Positions 24,573 through 33,239 of a stretch of 36,810 bases of DNA are shown in pieces. The position numbers were made by a program, and so were the translations under genes. The stretch spans positions 1 through 36,810 of the forward strand of contig CAYFUM010000015.1 of NCBI GenBank assembly GCA_964346475.1, written 5' to 3'. The DNA is from DTU036 sp964346475 (GTDB taxonomy: Bacteria; Bacillota; Clostridia; Peptostreptococcales; Acidaminobacteraceae). How positions within the stretch are numbered: position 1 is the stretch's first letter; the number at the start of each line of letters is the position of its first letter. The notes beneath the pieces were generated by a model. The model worked only from the letters and a program-made list of their open reading frames with translations, was not told the origin of the DNA and did no database searches.

Positions 24573-25255
24573 TAATTTATAAATCTTAAAAGACCATCCC
24601 TGTTTATAATTTCAATTCTTCCATAGCCTGAGCTAGACACAAATCCCGCCTCCCTAAGCTCCTTCAATTTTCTACTGACAGTCTCATGGGTTAGGCTTAT
24701 CCTCCTTGCCAGTTCATCCTGGGTTATCTCTACCAAATTATTTTTCCCTTCTGTCTTCCAAAGCAGGTAATGGGCTAGTCTTTTCAGGGCATCTTTTTCT
24801 GAAAGAATTGAGATAAGGCTCCTATCATCACTATGCATCTGGGACAAAACCTGGATAATCTTTATAGCTATATCGGGATTTGCTTTGATTATTTTTACCA
24901 GATCCCTTTCTCCAATGAAACAGACCCCTGTATCCTCCTGGGTTATAGCATCCTCCCTTGCTCTTGAGGATTGAAAAAACTGATCACCCCCATAAAAATC
25001 TCCAACTCCCAGAGTCTCAAATACCACTTCTGAGCCGTCCCTAGAGTAGCGAACCAGCTTGATAGAGCCATACCTTAAAATATAAAGGCCCTGAATCCTG
25101 TCTCCCAGGGAAAAAACCCTTTCTTCAGCCCTATAGTTTCGTCTTTTTATAAGGCTGGATATTTTTAACAACTCATCTTTTTCTAAATGGGCAAAGATGG
25201 GTACCCTATGAACACAGATGTTTTCTTCACAGCTTAGGCATTTGAACTCATCCAT
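24569..25255 (-). CDS. FNR/CRP-family regulator with four candidate Fe-S cysteines
   Basis: This 228-residue protein has a cyclic-nucleotide-type beta-barrel domain (about 20-140), a dimer helix and a C-terminal helix-turn-helix (about 174-207). Cysteines C6, C9 and C14 at the N terminus plus C112 mirror the four cluster ligands of E. coli FNR, suggesting an oxygen- or NO-sensing [4Fe-4S] cluster. The recognition helix reads HETVSRKL; E191-x2-S194-R195 is the E-xx-SR signature that reads TTGAT half-sites. A perfect FNR box follows at its own 3' end before hcp. GAGGAAATAAA precedes the ATG, and the gene overlaps the flavin-type gene by 22 bases. HcpR is an alternative name, but the recognition helix favours FNR specificity. 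Confidence 0.9.
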   Translation of the reverse strand: MDEFKCLSCEENICVHRVPIFAHLEKDELLKISSLIKRRNYRAEERVFSLGDRIQGLYILRYGSIKLVRYSRDGSEVVFETLGVGDFYGGDQFFQSSRAREDAITQEDTGVCFIGERDLVKIIKANPDIAIKIIQVLSQMHSDDRSLISILSEKDALKRLAHYLLWKTEGKNNLVEITQDELARRISLTHETVSRKLKELREAGFVSSSGYGRIEIINRDGLLRFINY

Positions 25256-25794
25256 TTTATTTCCTCACCTTTTTCATCAAACTTCTTTCTTTTGGCCTTT
25301 AAATCAAAGATCTCCACTGCAAAAACCGCAACCTTACCCCCACTTAGCTCTATGGCCTTATCAACAAAGTCCATTTTTTCAGGAGTATATTTCTCGCAGA
25401 CCAGCTTTAAGGCCCTAGTCATCTCCTTCTCCTCTGTAACCCTTCTAATCCTGCCTTTTATCATAGCAGAGGAAAATTCTGTTGTAAAAACCTTAGTGAT
25501 TAGTAGGGATGCCTTTCCCTCTTCTACAAGCCTTCCTATCTCCTCATTGCTGTATAGGTCCGGCACCTGGACCCGGGATACAAAGACTATCTCTACCTCC
25601 TCTGTCTCCTCTAGGGCCCTGATCTTTTCTCCCTCCTTGGCAGAATGAAAGTATAAAAGATCTCCATCCCTTACAAAGGAAAGGGCCCGAGCCCTGGGGC
25701 TATTTTTATATACAAAACTCATAACACCATACTGGGATAAGTCAATAACCTGTCTTGCAAAATCCTCATCCATCTGCCTGTCTTTTCTTCTCAT
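25234..25794 (-). CDS. Pyridoxamine 5'-phosphate oxidase-like flavin-binding protein
   Basis: This 186-residue protein has the split-barrel fold of the PNPOx/FMN-binding family: an RARALSFVRDGDLLYFHSAKEGEKI stretch (34-58, the FMN-binding strands) and a C-terminal KVAVFAVEIFDLKAKRK. It is often a small reductase or heme/flavin protein rather than true PNPOx. GGTGAG lies five bases before the ATG. It overlaps the serine-hydrolase gene by four bases and the FNR-like gene by 22, so all are translationally linked. Confidence 0.82.
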   Translation of the reverse strand: MRRKDRQMDEDFARQVIDLSQYGVMSFVYKNSPRARALSFVRDGDLLYFHSAKEGEKIRALEETEEVEIVFVSRVQVPDLYSNEEIGRLVEEGKASLLITKVFTTEFSSAMIKGRIRRVTEEKEMTRALKLVCEKYTPEKMDFVDKAIELSGGKVAVFAVEIFDLKAKRKKFDEKGEEIKWMSSNA

Positions 25795-26816
25795 AAAAAC
25801 TCACCACAAAGAGTATCTAAAAGCCTCCTATGGATTTCCTTTCTTTTATCTCCTAGTTTTTCATTATCTCTGCTGGGATGGATTCTATTAGTTAAAAATA
25901 CCACCGCCACTTCCCCTTCAAAATTTATCAGTATTGAGGGCCCAGTAAAACCAGCATGGAAGATTGAACCTTCAGCCCAGCTATCACAATAGGGGCTATC
26001 CTTACCCGTGATAATCCAGCCAATCGATCTCTTGTTTCCAGCTAGATCAACCTGGGTTTTTCTAATAAGTTCAATACTCTCCTCCTTCAAAATCTGCCTC
26101 TTCTCAAAGACACCCCCAGCCATTATCATCCTGACAAAATTAACAAGGTCTCCAAGGCTGGAAAAGAGTCCTGCATGACCCGCTACTCCACCCAGTATAT
26201 AGGCCTTTTCGTCGTGGACCTGGCCCCTTACCAGGCCTCTCCACTGGCTAAGCTCAGTAGGAAGACACTCTCCACTGGGGTTAAATCCCGTATCCTTCAT
26301 TTTTAAGGGACCAAAAAACTCTTCGTGGAGGAAATCTTCCATGGAGCCTGTAACCCTATCTATTATGAGCCCCATCAGCATATAGCCTATATCGGAGTAT
26401 ACAATGGCCTTTTCAAACTTATCTTCATCTAGCCCAGGAGAAAGAAGGGATTTTAGCATCTGGTCCCTTGTCATATTCCTCCAGTCTAAATCTGCCCTTA
26501 GACCAGAGCTGTGGGTTAGCAGGTGGCGAAGCCTGACCTGGGGGTGGGGAAATTCTATAAATTTATCCACCCTATCATCCAGGCTAAGAAGTCCCCTTTC
26601 CCTTAGAAGTAAAAAGCCTGGGACACTGGCTACCACCTTGGTAAGAGAGGCTAGATCATACTTAAGTCCCGGAAGAAGGAGCTTCCTAGATGGATAGAGC
26701 TGTGAATAGCCACCCCAGTACTCCCTAAGTTCTCCACCACAAATAAGGGCTAACTCATAGCCAGGAAAGACCCCCTGAGCTACCAGGTCCTCCATAAAGG
26801 CTGAAAAGCTATTCAC
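25791..26816 (-). CDS. Beta-lactamase-family serine hydrolase (class C/esterase type)
   Basis: This 341-residue protein has the SxxK motif S57-L-T-K60 (in DLASLTKVV), Y140-S-D where class C enzymes have YxN, and an HAGFTG motif near residue 290 for the third box. These are features of the large beta-lactamase/EstB/DD-peptidase-like group. No signal peptide is seen, so it is probably cytoplasmic and an esterase or peptidase rather than a resistance enzyme. It begins at a GTG eight bases inside the end of the sirtuin gene. The substrate is unknown. Confidence 0.85.
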   Translation of the reverse strand: MNSFSAFMEDLVAQGVFPGYELALICGGELREYWGGYSQLYPSRKLLLPGLKYDLASLTKVVASVPGFLLLRERGLLSLDDRVDKFIEFPHPQVRLRHLLTHSSGLRADLDWRNMTRDQMLKSLLSPGLDEDKFEKAIVYSDIGYMLMGLIIDRVTGSMEDFLHEEFFGPLKMKDTGFNPSGECLPTELSQWRGLVRGQVHDEKAYILGGVAGHAGLFSSLGDLVNFVRMIMAGGVFEKRQILKEESIELIRKTQVDLAGNKRSIGWIITGKDSPYCDSWAEGSIFHAGFTGPSILINFEGEVAVVFLTNRIHPSRDNEKLGDKRKEIHRRLLDTLCGEFL

Positions 26817-27525
26817 TTTTTTCTTCCTGGATCAGGCTATCCAGATACTTCATATCCTGGGAAAAGCCCCTTCTTAGTATCAGTTCTGCTCTTGCGTCCT
26901 GGGAGGTAGCCCCTTTGTTTATCATAATGACCTTTCCATTAAAGTAGTGGAGCATACCCGCCGCAGGATATACCACCAGGGAGGTTCCTCCAACAATAAG
27001 TAGCTCAGCCTTCTCCATCAGGGATATAGCCTGCGAAACCACTCTATCATCCAGCATCTCTCCATAGAGGACCACATCAGGTCTAATAAGGCCTCCACAC
27101 TGGCAGTGGGGTACCCCGGGCTTTTGGACTATATCCTCCAAACTATATCTCCTTTTACAGCTATCACAGTAATTTCTCTCTACACTGCCGTGGAGTTCAA
27201 CCACCCTTTCACTAGCTGCCTTTTGGTGTAAACCATCGATGTTTTGGGTGATAATCCCTAGCAGTCTCCCCTCCTTCTCCCACTGGGCTAAAATTCTATG
27301 GCCTCTATTGGGCTGGGCCTGGGGATAGAGCATCTTGTCCTTGTAGAAGCTGTAAAAATCATCGGTCCTATTGTAAAGATAGGAGCTAGAGAGCCACTCC
27401 TCTGGGGCTATACTATAAAGGCCACCAGAAGATCTAAAGTCTGGAATTCCACTTTCCGTGGATGTACCTGCTCCGCCAAAAAAGACTATCTTTCTGCTTG
27501 TTTTTAAAAGTTCTTTAATATCCAC
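26809..27525 (-). CDS. cobB: Sirtuin (NAD-dependent protein deacylase)
   Basis: This 238-residue SIR2 protein removes acyl groups from lysines with NAD. Motifs are GGAGTSTESGIPDFRS (17-32), TQNIDGLH (93-100), the catalytic H112 in ELHGS, and a zinc site from C120/C123 and C141/C143 (CDSC, CQCGG). A late GGTSLVVYPAAGML forms part of the NAD pocket. It begins at a GTG after GGAGAGGAG and heads a five-gene overlapping operon that ends with the FNR-like regulator and Hcp. Confidence 0.93.
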   Translation of the reverse strand: MDIKELLKTSRKIVFFGGAGTSTESGIPDFRSSGGLYSIAPEEWLSSSYLYNRTDDFYSFYKDKMLYPQAQPNRGHRILAQWEKEGRLLGIITQNIDGLHQKAASERVVELHGSVERNYCDSCKRRYSLEDIVQKPGVPHCQCGGLIRPDVVLYGEMLDDRVVSQAISLMEKAELLIVGGTSLVVYPAAGMLHYFNGKVIMINKGATSQDARAELILRRGFSQDMKYLDSLIQEEKSE

Positions 27526-27540
27526 CTAGTCTCCTCTCCT

Positions 27541-27566
27541 AAAAAAAAAGACATCCGAGGATGCCT
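27541..27566 (-). terminator. Terminator between the PIN/CarD operon and the sirtuin operon
   Basis: On the minus strand AGGCATCC and GGATGTCT pair (one G-U) around a two-base tip and are followed by eight or more T. It lies just before the ribosome-binding site of cobB. Confidence 0.75.
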
Positions 27567-27577
27567 TTTTCTAAATT

Positions 27578-28120
27578 CTATGTTTCACTTTCCTCTTCTT
27601 CTTCTGAATCTACGATGACTTCTTCTAGGAGTTCTTCGACGCCATCCTCCTCTTCCTCCTCTTCGAGATCATCGAAGGAATAGAAGATATTGAAGTTGGC
27701 GCCCTTAAGGTCATAGTCTATAAAAAGTAGAGGCGCTTTTATATCATCATAGTCAAAATCTGTATCATTTTCTACCTGGCTGGCGGCCCTTGCCCTGCCC
27801 TGGAGCTTAACATTCCAACCCTCTGGCACGATAACATCTAGGTTGCTAGCAGTGCCCTTTAAATAAAGAGTCATGGGATTCTCATCGGCAATGGCGCCCG
27901 AGAGATCCACCAAGATGTTGCTAGCATAGGCTACCACCGAAACATCCTCAAAGATTTCTTGAGAGAAATCCACCGTCTTATTATCTCCCAAAAATAGAAA
28001 ATCAGATTCCTCCTTAAGAGAAGAGTATTTCCTATAGGCCAGGTAACCCAGGCCTGCACTGAGAGCAACTCCCGCTCCCACACCTATACATAGATTTCTT
28101 TTTCTGTCCTTGTTAGGCAT
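27578..28120 (-). CDS. Membrane-anchored protein with a strongly acidic tail (unrecognised)
   Basis: This 180-residue protein has a basic start (PNKDRKRN), one membrane helix (about 9-28), a middle region of short beta strands (VDFSQEIFEDVSVVAYASNILVDLSG) that recalls DUF4097/LiaF-type beta-helix domains, and a C-terminal run of about 30 residues made mostly of Glu and Asp. The ATG at 28118-28120 follows AAGGAGG; the longer TTG frame would overlap the PIN gene. It sits just after the PIN-TRAM gene and ends at the terminator. No function can be given. Confidence 0.7.
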   Translation of the reverse strand: MPNKDRKRNLCIGVGAGVALSAGLGYLAYRKYSSLKEESDFLFLGDNKTVDFSQEIFEDVSVVAYASNILVDLSGAIADENPMTLYLKGTASNLDVIVPEGWNVKLQGRARAASQVENDTDFDYDDIKAPLLFIDYDLKGANFNIFYSFDDLEEEEEEDGVEELLEEVIVDSEEEEESET

Positions 28121-28121
28121 T

Positions 28122-29207
28122 TTAATCCTCCTTAATTTTTGCAAATATCATCCGGCCAGCTGGGGTCTGAAGGGAACTGGTCACTTCCACTAGTCTTTGC
28201 TCATTCAAGTGATATTTCCCCTGATCCACCACCACCATTGTTCCATCCTGTAAATAGCCAACTCCCTGATCCAACTCCTTACCCTCTTTTAGAATCTCTA
28301 GGAGAAATACCTCTCCCGGTAGGGCGTTGGGTTTTACTGCATTAGACAGATCGTTGACATTTAAAACCGGAATACGCTGTAGGACTGCAACCTTATTTAG
28401 GTTATAGTCCGTCGTAATCACTGCACCCCCCAGCTCCTGGGCTAGGTGTAGAAGTTTTAGGTCTACTTCGTCTACATCCTTAAAATCTCTATCACTAATG
28501 GTCAAATTAATAAAGCTGATTTCCTTTAGTTCGTTTACATAATCCAGGCCTCTTCGGCCCTTGGCCCTGGTTAAGTCATCGGAGCTATCTGCAATATGTC
28601 TTAACTCCTTAAGTACAAAGGAGGGAACAAGAAACTCTCCCTCAATAAAGCCAGTCTTTGCAATTTCCACTATTCTCCCATCGATTATGGCAGAGGTGTC
28701 CAGCACCTTAGCTTTTGCCCCTCCATTTGCCTTGTTTATAATTTTTTTCTTAATATCCATGGGTGGAAATTCCGAGGAATGAGCCAACCTAGAACCCACT
28801 ATAAGACCAAGGGAAGCAAAGAAGGTGTAGATAATTACCGACAGGAATAGATTTAAAACAGGGTAAACAGTATTGTAAATATTGCTCACAAAATAGGCTA
28901 TTATGAGTCCCACCAGTAGACCAATTGAACCACCTATTATTTGAAGGGGTGGTTTTTCTGCGATGACCTCTGCCAGGTTTCTTATCGCTTTAGATCCGTG
29001 CTTCCATAATAAATTAAAAAGAATATAAAATATAATTGCAATGACTATAGTCAGGAAGCCGTATATTAAAAGCTTTAGAAGGCCTGAGACTTGGGCCAAC
29101 TGGGGAAAAAACACTGCCAGGTCAGCAGACCCCAGAATCCACTGACCGATTAAAAAGCCTAGTATGAGCGACACTATAGCTATTATTGCCCGAGCTATAT
29201 TTCGCAT
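28122..29207 (-). CDS. PIN-TRAM domain membrane protein (YacL-like)
   Basis: This 361-residue protein has four membrane helices (about 4-24, 40-68, 92-115, 118-142), a PIN nuclease domain from about 167 (KVLDTSAIIDGRIVEI, with acidic metal ligands) and a C-terminal TRAM RNA-binding domain (about 295-355). This is the YacL/PilT-N family, found in most Firmicutes next to carD and radA; the biological role is poorly known. GGAGG precedes the ATG, which lies inside the end of carD. Confidence 0.9.
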   Translation of the reverse strand: MRNIARAIIAIVSLILGFLIGQWILGSADLAVFFPQLAQVSGLLKLLIYGFLTIVIAIIFYILFNLLWKHGSKAIRNLAEVIAEKPPLQIIGGSIGLLVGLIIAYFVSNIYNTVYPVLNLFLSVIIYTFFASLGLIVGSRLAHSSEFPPMDIKKKIINKANGGAKAKVLDTSAIIDGRIVEIAKTGFIEGEFLVPSFVLKELRHIADSSDDLTRAKGRRGLDYVNELKEISFINLTISDRDFKDVDEVDLKLLHLAQELGGAVITTDYNLNKVAVLQRIPVLNVNDLSNAVKPNALPGEVFLLEILKEGKELDQGVGYLQDGTMVVVDQGKYHLNEQRLVEVTSSLQTPAGRMIFAKIKED

Positions 29208-29686
29208 AGCGATTCCTCCAAATATTTCTCTAGGAGCCCATAGGCCCCATCGTAGTCGCAGTCCTCTATAAGCATCAGCTCACTAGCCAAAATATCCATG
29301 GCATTATGATAGAGCTGTCTTTCACCTGAAGAAAGCCCCTTGGTGTTATCAAGGCTTTTAAGATTAACCAGCACTGTAGCCATATCCTCAGGACTGCCTG
29401 TTTTCATTTTTTCTAGGGTAGTTTGGTAACGCTTATTCCAGTTTGGAGAGTAGATATACTCCTCTGGCTCATGATTATCAATTGCCGCAAAAATACTCTC
29501 TAGGCTGGAAACATCTCTAATGTGAAGGTTTACACTGCGCTCCAGGGGAAATTTCAAGGTCATGTCCTTTTGCACTACCTTCATGGTACAATACTCGATT
29601 TCTTTGCCGAAGAAGTCCTCATGCTCGATCTTAATCACGATGCCCGCTCCATGCATTGGATAGACGATCTTCGAACCTATTCTCAT
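29195..29686 (-). CDS. CarD-family transcription factor
   Basis: This 163-residue protein has the N-terminal RNA-polymerase-interacting domain (RIGSKIVYPMHGAGIV at the start, about 1-60) and a helical C-terminal DNA-binding domain, as in CarD/CdnL. It stabilises open promoter complexes, notably at rRNA promoters. The ATG at 29684-29686 has GGAGGAGG upstream; the longer frame begins before the site. It overlaps the PIN-TRAM gene by 13 bases and follows radA. The usual Firmicute neighbour disA is absent between radA and carD. Confidence 0.92.
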   Translation of the reverse strand: MRIGSKIVYPMHGAGIVIKIEHEDFFGKEIEYCTMKVVQKDMTLKFPLERSVNLHIRDVSSLESIFAAIDNHEPEEYIYSPNWNKRYQTTLEKMKTGSPEDMATVLVNLKSLDNTKGLSSGERQLYHNAMDILASELMLIEDCDYDGAYGLLEKYLEESLCEI

Positions 29687-29732
29687 AGTTACCTCCTCCT
29701 TCATCTATACCCAATTGTAACATATCTTAGCT

Positions 29733-31064
29733 TTACTTAGTGAAAAGAATTGAAAAGACCTCATCCACATGGGCTACTTCGTCTATTCTAAGACCTTCAA
29801 TTTTTACTCCGCAGCTGGGAGCCATAGCCCTCTCATAACCCAGCCTTTTGGCCTCTAGTAGCCTTTTTTCAATTTGAGGAACACTTCTAACCTCACCTAG
29901 AAGGCCCACCTCACCTAGGATAATCATCTTCTTTGGCAGAGGCTGATCTAAATAGGAAGAAGCTATACTGACCATCATAGGCAGGGTCAGGGCAGGCTCT
30001 CCTATTTGTATGCCACCTACTGCATTTACATAAATATCTTGATTTTGTAGAAAGAGGTTTCTTTTCTTCTCAAGGATCGCCACAGCCAGGACAAGCTTAT
30101 TATGGTCGACCCCTAGAGCCATCCGCCTGGGAGAGGCAAAATTACTAGTGGAAACCAGACTCTGGATTTCTACTAAGAGAGGACGCGTACCTTCTATAGA
30201 GGGAAAAACCACGGTTCCCGGCTCAAATCCCGATGTGGAGGATAAGAACATTTCCGATGGATTATCCACTTCTAAAAGTCCCAGTGATGCCATATGAAAA
30301 AGTCCAACTTCATTGGTTGATCCAAAGCGGTTTTTCACACTCCTCAGAATCCTATAAATACTGGATCCATCCCCCTCAAAATAGAGGACTGTATCCACCA
30401 TATGCTCTAGGACTTTAGGCCCTGCCAGGGTGCCACTCTTTGTGACATGACCCACAATAAAGGTGGCTATTCCCTTGTTTTTGGCCAGATCCATGAGAAT
30501 GTTGGTTATCTCTCTAACCTGGGATACGGAGCCTGGCGCTGCACTAAGGGCTAGACTACTTAGGGTCTGGATAGAGTCCATTATAAGGACATCGGGCTTT
30601 TCAGCTTCAATGGTGGGCAGGATCTTCTCCAGGGTTGTTTCAGAAACAAGGAGGATATCCTGACCTTCTATTTCTAGTCTTTTCGCCCTGAGTTTAATCT
30701 GAAGAGGGCTCTCCTCAGCCGAGACATAGAGAACCCTTTTATTCTGCCTTGCTACATGATGGGCCATTTGGAGAAGTAGGGTAGATTTTCCTATACCTGG
30801 ATCACCACCCACAAGGATAAGGCTGCCCTGGACTATACCGCCACCTAGGACCCTATCTAGCTCACCTATTCCAGAGCTCATCCTACTGTCTTCAGTAATT
30901 TCAATATCCTTTATAGAGCTAGCTACAGCAGCTCTGGCGCTAGTAACCTTTCTTTTCTCTATGGTTTCTTCCACCAGGCTGTTCCAGCTTCCACACTCAC
31001 TGCACCTACCCATCCACTTGGGAAAGATAGCACCGCACTGCTGGCAGACAAATTGACTTTTCAC
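29733..31064 (-). CDS. radA: DNA repair protein RadA
   Basis: This 443-residue ATPase has an N-terminal four-cysteine zinc finger (C7, C10, C21, C24), Walker A GGDPGIGKST (86-95), Walker B VLIMDS, the RadA-specific KNRFG motif, and a C-terminal Lon-like domain (MMVSIASSYLDQPL onward). It promotes branch migration in recombination. Translation begins at GTG after TAGGAGG. A hairpin separates it from the EF-G-like gene, and it runs into carD. Confidence 0.96.
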   Translation of the reverse strand: MKSQFVCQQCGAIFPKWMGRCSECGSWNSLVEETIEKRKVTSARAAVASSIKDIEITEDSRMSSGIGELDRVLGGGIVQGSLILVGGDPGIGKSTLLLQMAHHVARQNKRVLYVSAEESPLQIKLRAKRLEIEGQDILLVSETTLEKILPTIEAEKPDVLIMDSIQTLSSLALSAAPGSVSQVREITNILMDLAKNKGIATFIVGHVTKSGTLAGPKVLEHMVDTVLYFEGDGSSIYRILRSVKNRFGSTNEVGLFHMASLGLLEVDNPSEMFLSSTSGFEPGTVVFPSIEGTRPLLVEIQSLVSTSNFASPRRMALGVDHNKLVLAVAILEKKRNLFLQNQDIYVNAVGGIQIGEPALTLPMMVSIASSYLDQPLPKKMIILGEVGLLGEVRSVPQIEKRLLEAKRLGYERAMAPSCGVKIEGLRIDEVAHVDEVFSILFTK

Positions 31065-31076
31065 ATAGCCTCCTAA

Positions 31077-31100
31077 AAAAATAAAGGGGCTAGGCCCCTT
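31077..31100 (-). terminator. Terminator between the EF-G-like gene and radA
   Basis: A 7-bp stem AAGGGGC/GCCCCTT (31084-31090 and 31094-31100) with a three-base loop, followed on the minus strand by TATTTTTTT. It overlaps the EF-G-like stop codon. Confidence 0.75.
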
Positions 31101-33171
31101 AGTCTTCCTTATTGATCTTCTCTATGACCTTTTCTGCAATCATAGCAGGGACTTCTTCATAGCGCTCAAAGCGAACTGTGAATTCACCCCTGGCCTGGGT
31201 CATACTACGTAGATCCGATGAGTAGGTGAAGAGCTCAGCTTCTGGAGCTTCGGCGAAGACTGTTTGACCACCACCTTCACTGGGCTCCATACCAAGTATT
31301 CTTCCCCTTCTTTTATTTAAATCACCCATTATGTCTCCCATATAATCATCGGGGATTGTTATTTCAAGATGCATAACAGGCTCTAACAGGACTGGATTAG
31401 CCTTGGGTAGCCCCTCTCTAAAGGCTAGGGAGGCTGCAATCTTAAAGGCAATTTCTGATGAGTCTACAGCATGGTAGCTACCATCCAGTAGGGTTGCCTT
31501 AAGGTCTACCACTGGAAAACCAGCCAAGGGCCCATGCTCCAGGGCCTCTTCCAGACCCTTTTCTACAGCAGGGAAAAAGTTTCTTGGAACCGCTCCACCA
31601 AAGACCTTTTCTTCAAAGACAAAGCCACCTTCAGAGGGTTCAAACTCTATTATAACATCTCCATACTGGCCAGCACCACCAGATTGTTTCTTATGCTTAC
31701 CCTGCTGGGTAACCTTGCCCCGGATAGTTTCTCTATAGGCGATCTTTAGTGGCAACATCTCAACCTCTACATCAAAGGTTTCTTTGAGTTTATCCAGAAG
31801 GACTTGGAGCTGCATGGTGCCTTGACCACCTAAAATCATCTGCTTTGTCACTGGATTTCTTGTAATACTAAAGGTTGGATCCTCTTCATTGAGTCTTTGA
31901 AGGGCTGTTCCTATCTTATCCTCATCTCCCTTGCTCTTTGGCTGGATGGCTGTAAAGAGTCCTGGTGAGAAGAAGGGAATTGGCTCAAATTTAATTCTTC
32001 TGTTTTTATCACAGAGGGTGTCACCACTTTGAGTGGAATTTAGCTTAGCTACAGCACCGATATCACCTGCAACTATCACATCAGCCTCTAACTGTTTTTT
32101 ACCCCTCATAGAAAAGACATTACCAATTCGTTCAGTACTTTCCTTATTGCTATTAAAGACTTCCATGTCTTTTTTAATCTTACCTGAAACCACTTTAAAT
32201 AAGGAAATCTTGCCAATAAAGGGGTCAACTATGGTTTTAAAGACCTGGGCGCTAAAGGGAGCATTTTCATCTACTTGAACTTCTATCTCTTCACCGCTGC
32301 TATAGTCCTTGGCTTTAACCATGCCGCCATTAGCCACAGCTGAACTTGGCAGGTAGTTGTTTACCATGTCTAAGAGCATTGTAATTCCAACTAACTTAGA
32401 AGCACTGCCTACTACAACAGGCACAATATCACCATTTAAAACACCCTGGGCTAGACCCTTGCGAATCTCTTCTTCAGTAAATTCTTCGCCTTCGAAGAAT
32501 TTTTCTAGAAGCTCTTCATCGCTTTCTGCTACTGATTCAATTAGCATTTCCCTAACCGCTGCTACTCTATCTTCTAGTTCAGCGGGAATATCTGCATCGA
32601 GAACCTTATCGCCTTCTATAATCCTGCCCACCATGTCAACTACATTAACATAGCCCTTGAAATCCTCGCCATCACCTATAGGTACGACAAAAGGAGCTAT
32701 CTTAGTACCGAACTCATCCTTTAGCTTTTCAATAAGCCCCACATAATCGATGTTTTCCTTATCCATCTTGTTTATGAAGATAAGACGGGGCATACTTCTC
32801 TGCTCTGCATATTTCCAGGCCTTTTCGGTACCTACCTCAATCCCAGAGGTAGCATCCACTACTATGACAGCGCCACCGCTGATACTCAGTGCTCCTATGG
32901 TCTCGCCCACAAAGTCAAAATATCCTGGGGTATCTAAAAAGTTTATCTTACATCCTCCCCACTCCATGGGTATCAGGCTGGTTCCTATAGTGAACTTTCT
33001 TTGAATCTCCTCTTTGCTATAGTCTCCCACTGTGTTTCCATCATCAATGGAACCCAGTCTATCGGTGACTTTCTTATCAAAGAGAATAGCCTCTAAGAGA
33101 CTGGTTTTTCCTGAACCACCATGACCTAAGAGTGCAATGTTACGAATTTTGTCGCTGGCATATTGTTTCAT
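31099..33171 (-). CDS. EF-G-like translational GTPase (EF-G2 type)
   Basis: This 690-residue protein has the five-domain EF-G plan, with G1 GHGGSGKTS (16-24) instead of AHIDAGKTT, DTPGYFDF for G3 and NKMD for G4. The EF-G catalytic histidine of DTPGH is a tyrosine here, as in FusA2-type paralogues, so GTP hydrolysis is probably slow or differently triggered. Housekeeping EF-G lies beside rpsL/rpsG elsewhere; this is an auxiliary paralogue. AGGAGGG precedes the ATG. Its cellular role is unknown. Confidence 0.92.
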   Translation of the reverse strand: MKQYASDKIRNIALLGHGGSGKTSLLEAILFDKKVTDRLGSIDDGNTVGDYSKEEIQRKFTIGTSLIPMEWGGCKINFLDTPGYFDFVGETIGALSISGGAVIVVDATSGIEVGTEKAWKYAEQRSMPRLIFINKMDKENIDYVGLIEKLKDEFGTKIAPFVVPIGDGEDFKGYVNVVDMVGRIIEGDKVLDADIPAELEDRVAAVREMLIESVAESDEELLEKFFEGEEFTEEEIRKGLAQGVLNGDIVPVVVGSASKLVGITMLLDMVNNYLPSSAVANGGMVKAKDYSSGEEIEVQVDENAPFSAQVFKTIVDPFIGKISLFKVVSGKIKKDMEVFNSNKESTERIGNVFSMRGKKQLEADVIVAGDIGAVAKLNSTQSGDTLCDKNRRIKFEPIPFFSPGLFTAIQPKSKGDEDKIGTALQRLNEEDPTFSITRNPVTKQMILGGQGTMQLQVLLDKLKETFDVEVEMLPLKIAYRETIRGKVTQQGKHKKQSGGAGQYGDVIIEFEPSEGGFVFEEKVFGGAVPRNFFPAVEKGLEEALEHGPLAGFPVVDLKATLLDGSYHAVDSSEIAFKIAASLAFREGLPKANPVLLEPVMHLEITIPDDYMGDIMGDLNKRRGRILGMEPSEGGGQTVFAEAPEAELFTYSSDLRSMTQARGEFTVRFERYEEVPAMIAEKVIEKINKED

Positions 33172-33199
33172 GTATCCCTCCTGAAAAATCTATGTACTC

Positions 33200-33205
33200 A
33201 TTATA
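33200..33205 (-). promoter_or_regulatory. -10 box of the EF-G-like gene
   Basis: A perfect TATAAT on the minus strand 28 bases before the ATG. The matching -35 (TTTATA, 17 bases upstream) is weak. An inverted repeat TATAGCT/AGCTATA lies just upstream. Confidence 0.5.
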
Positions 33206-33239
33206 ACATTCTTATAGCTATATATAAAGCTATAGCGGG

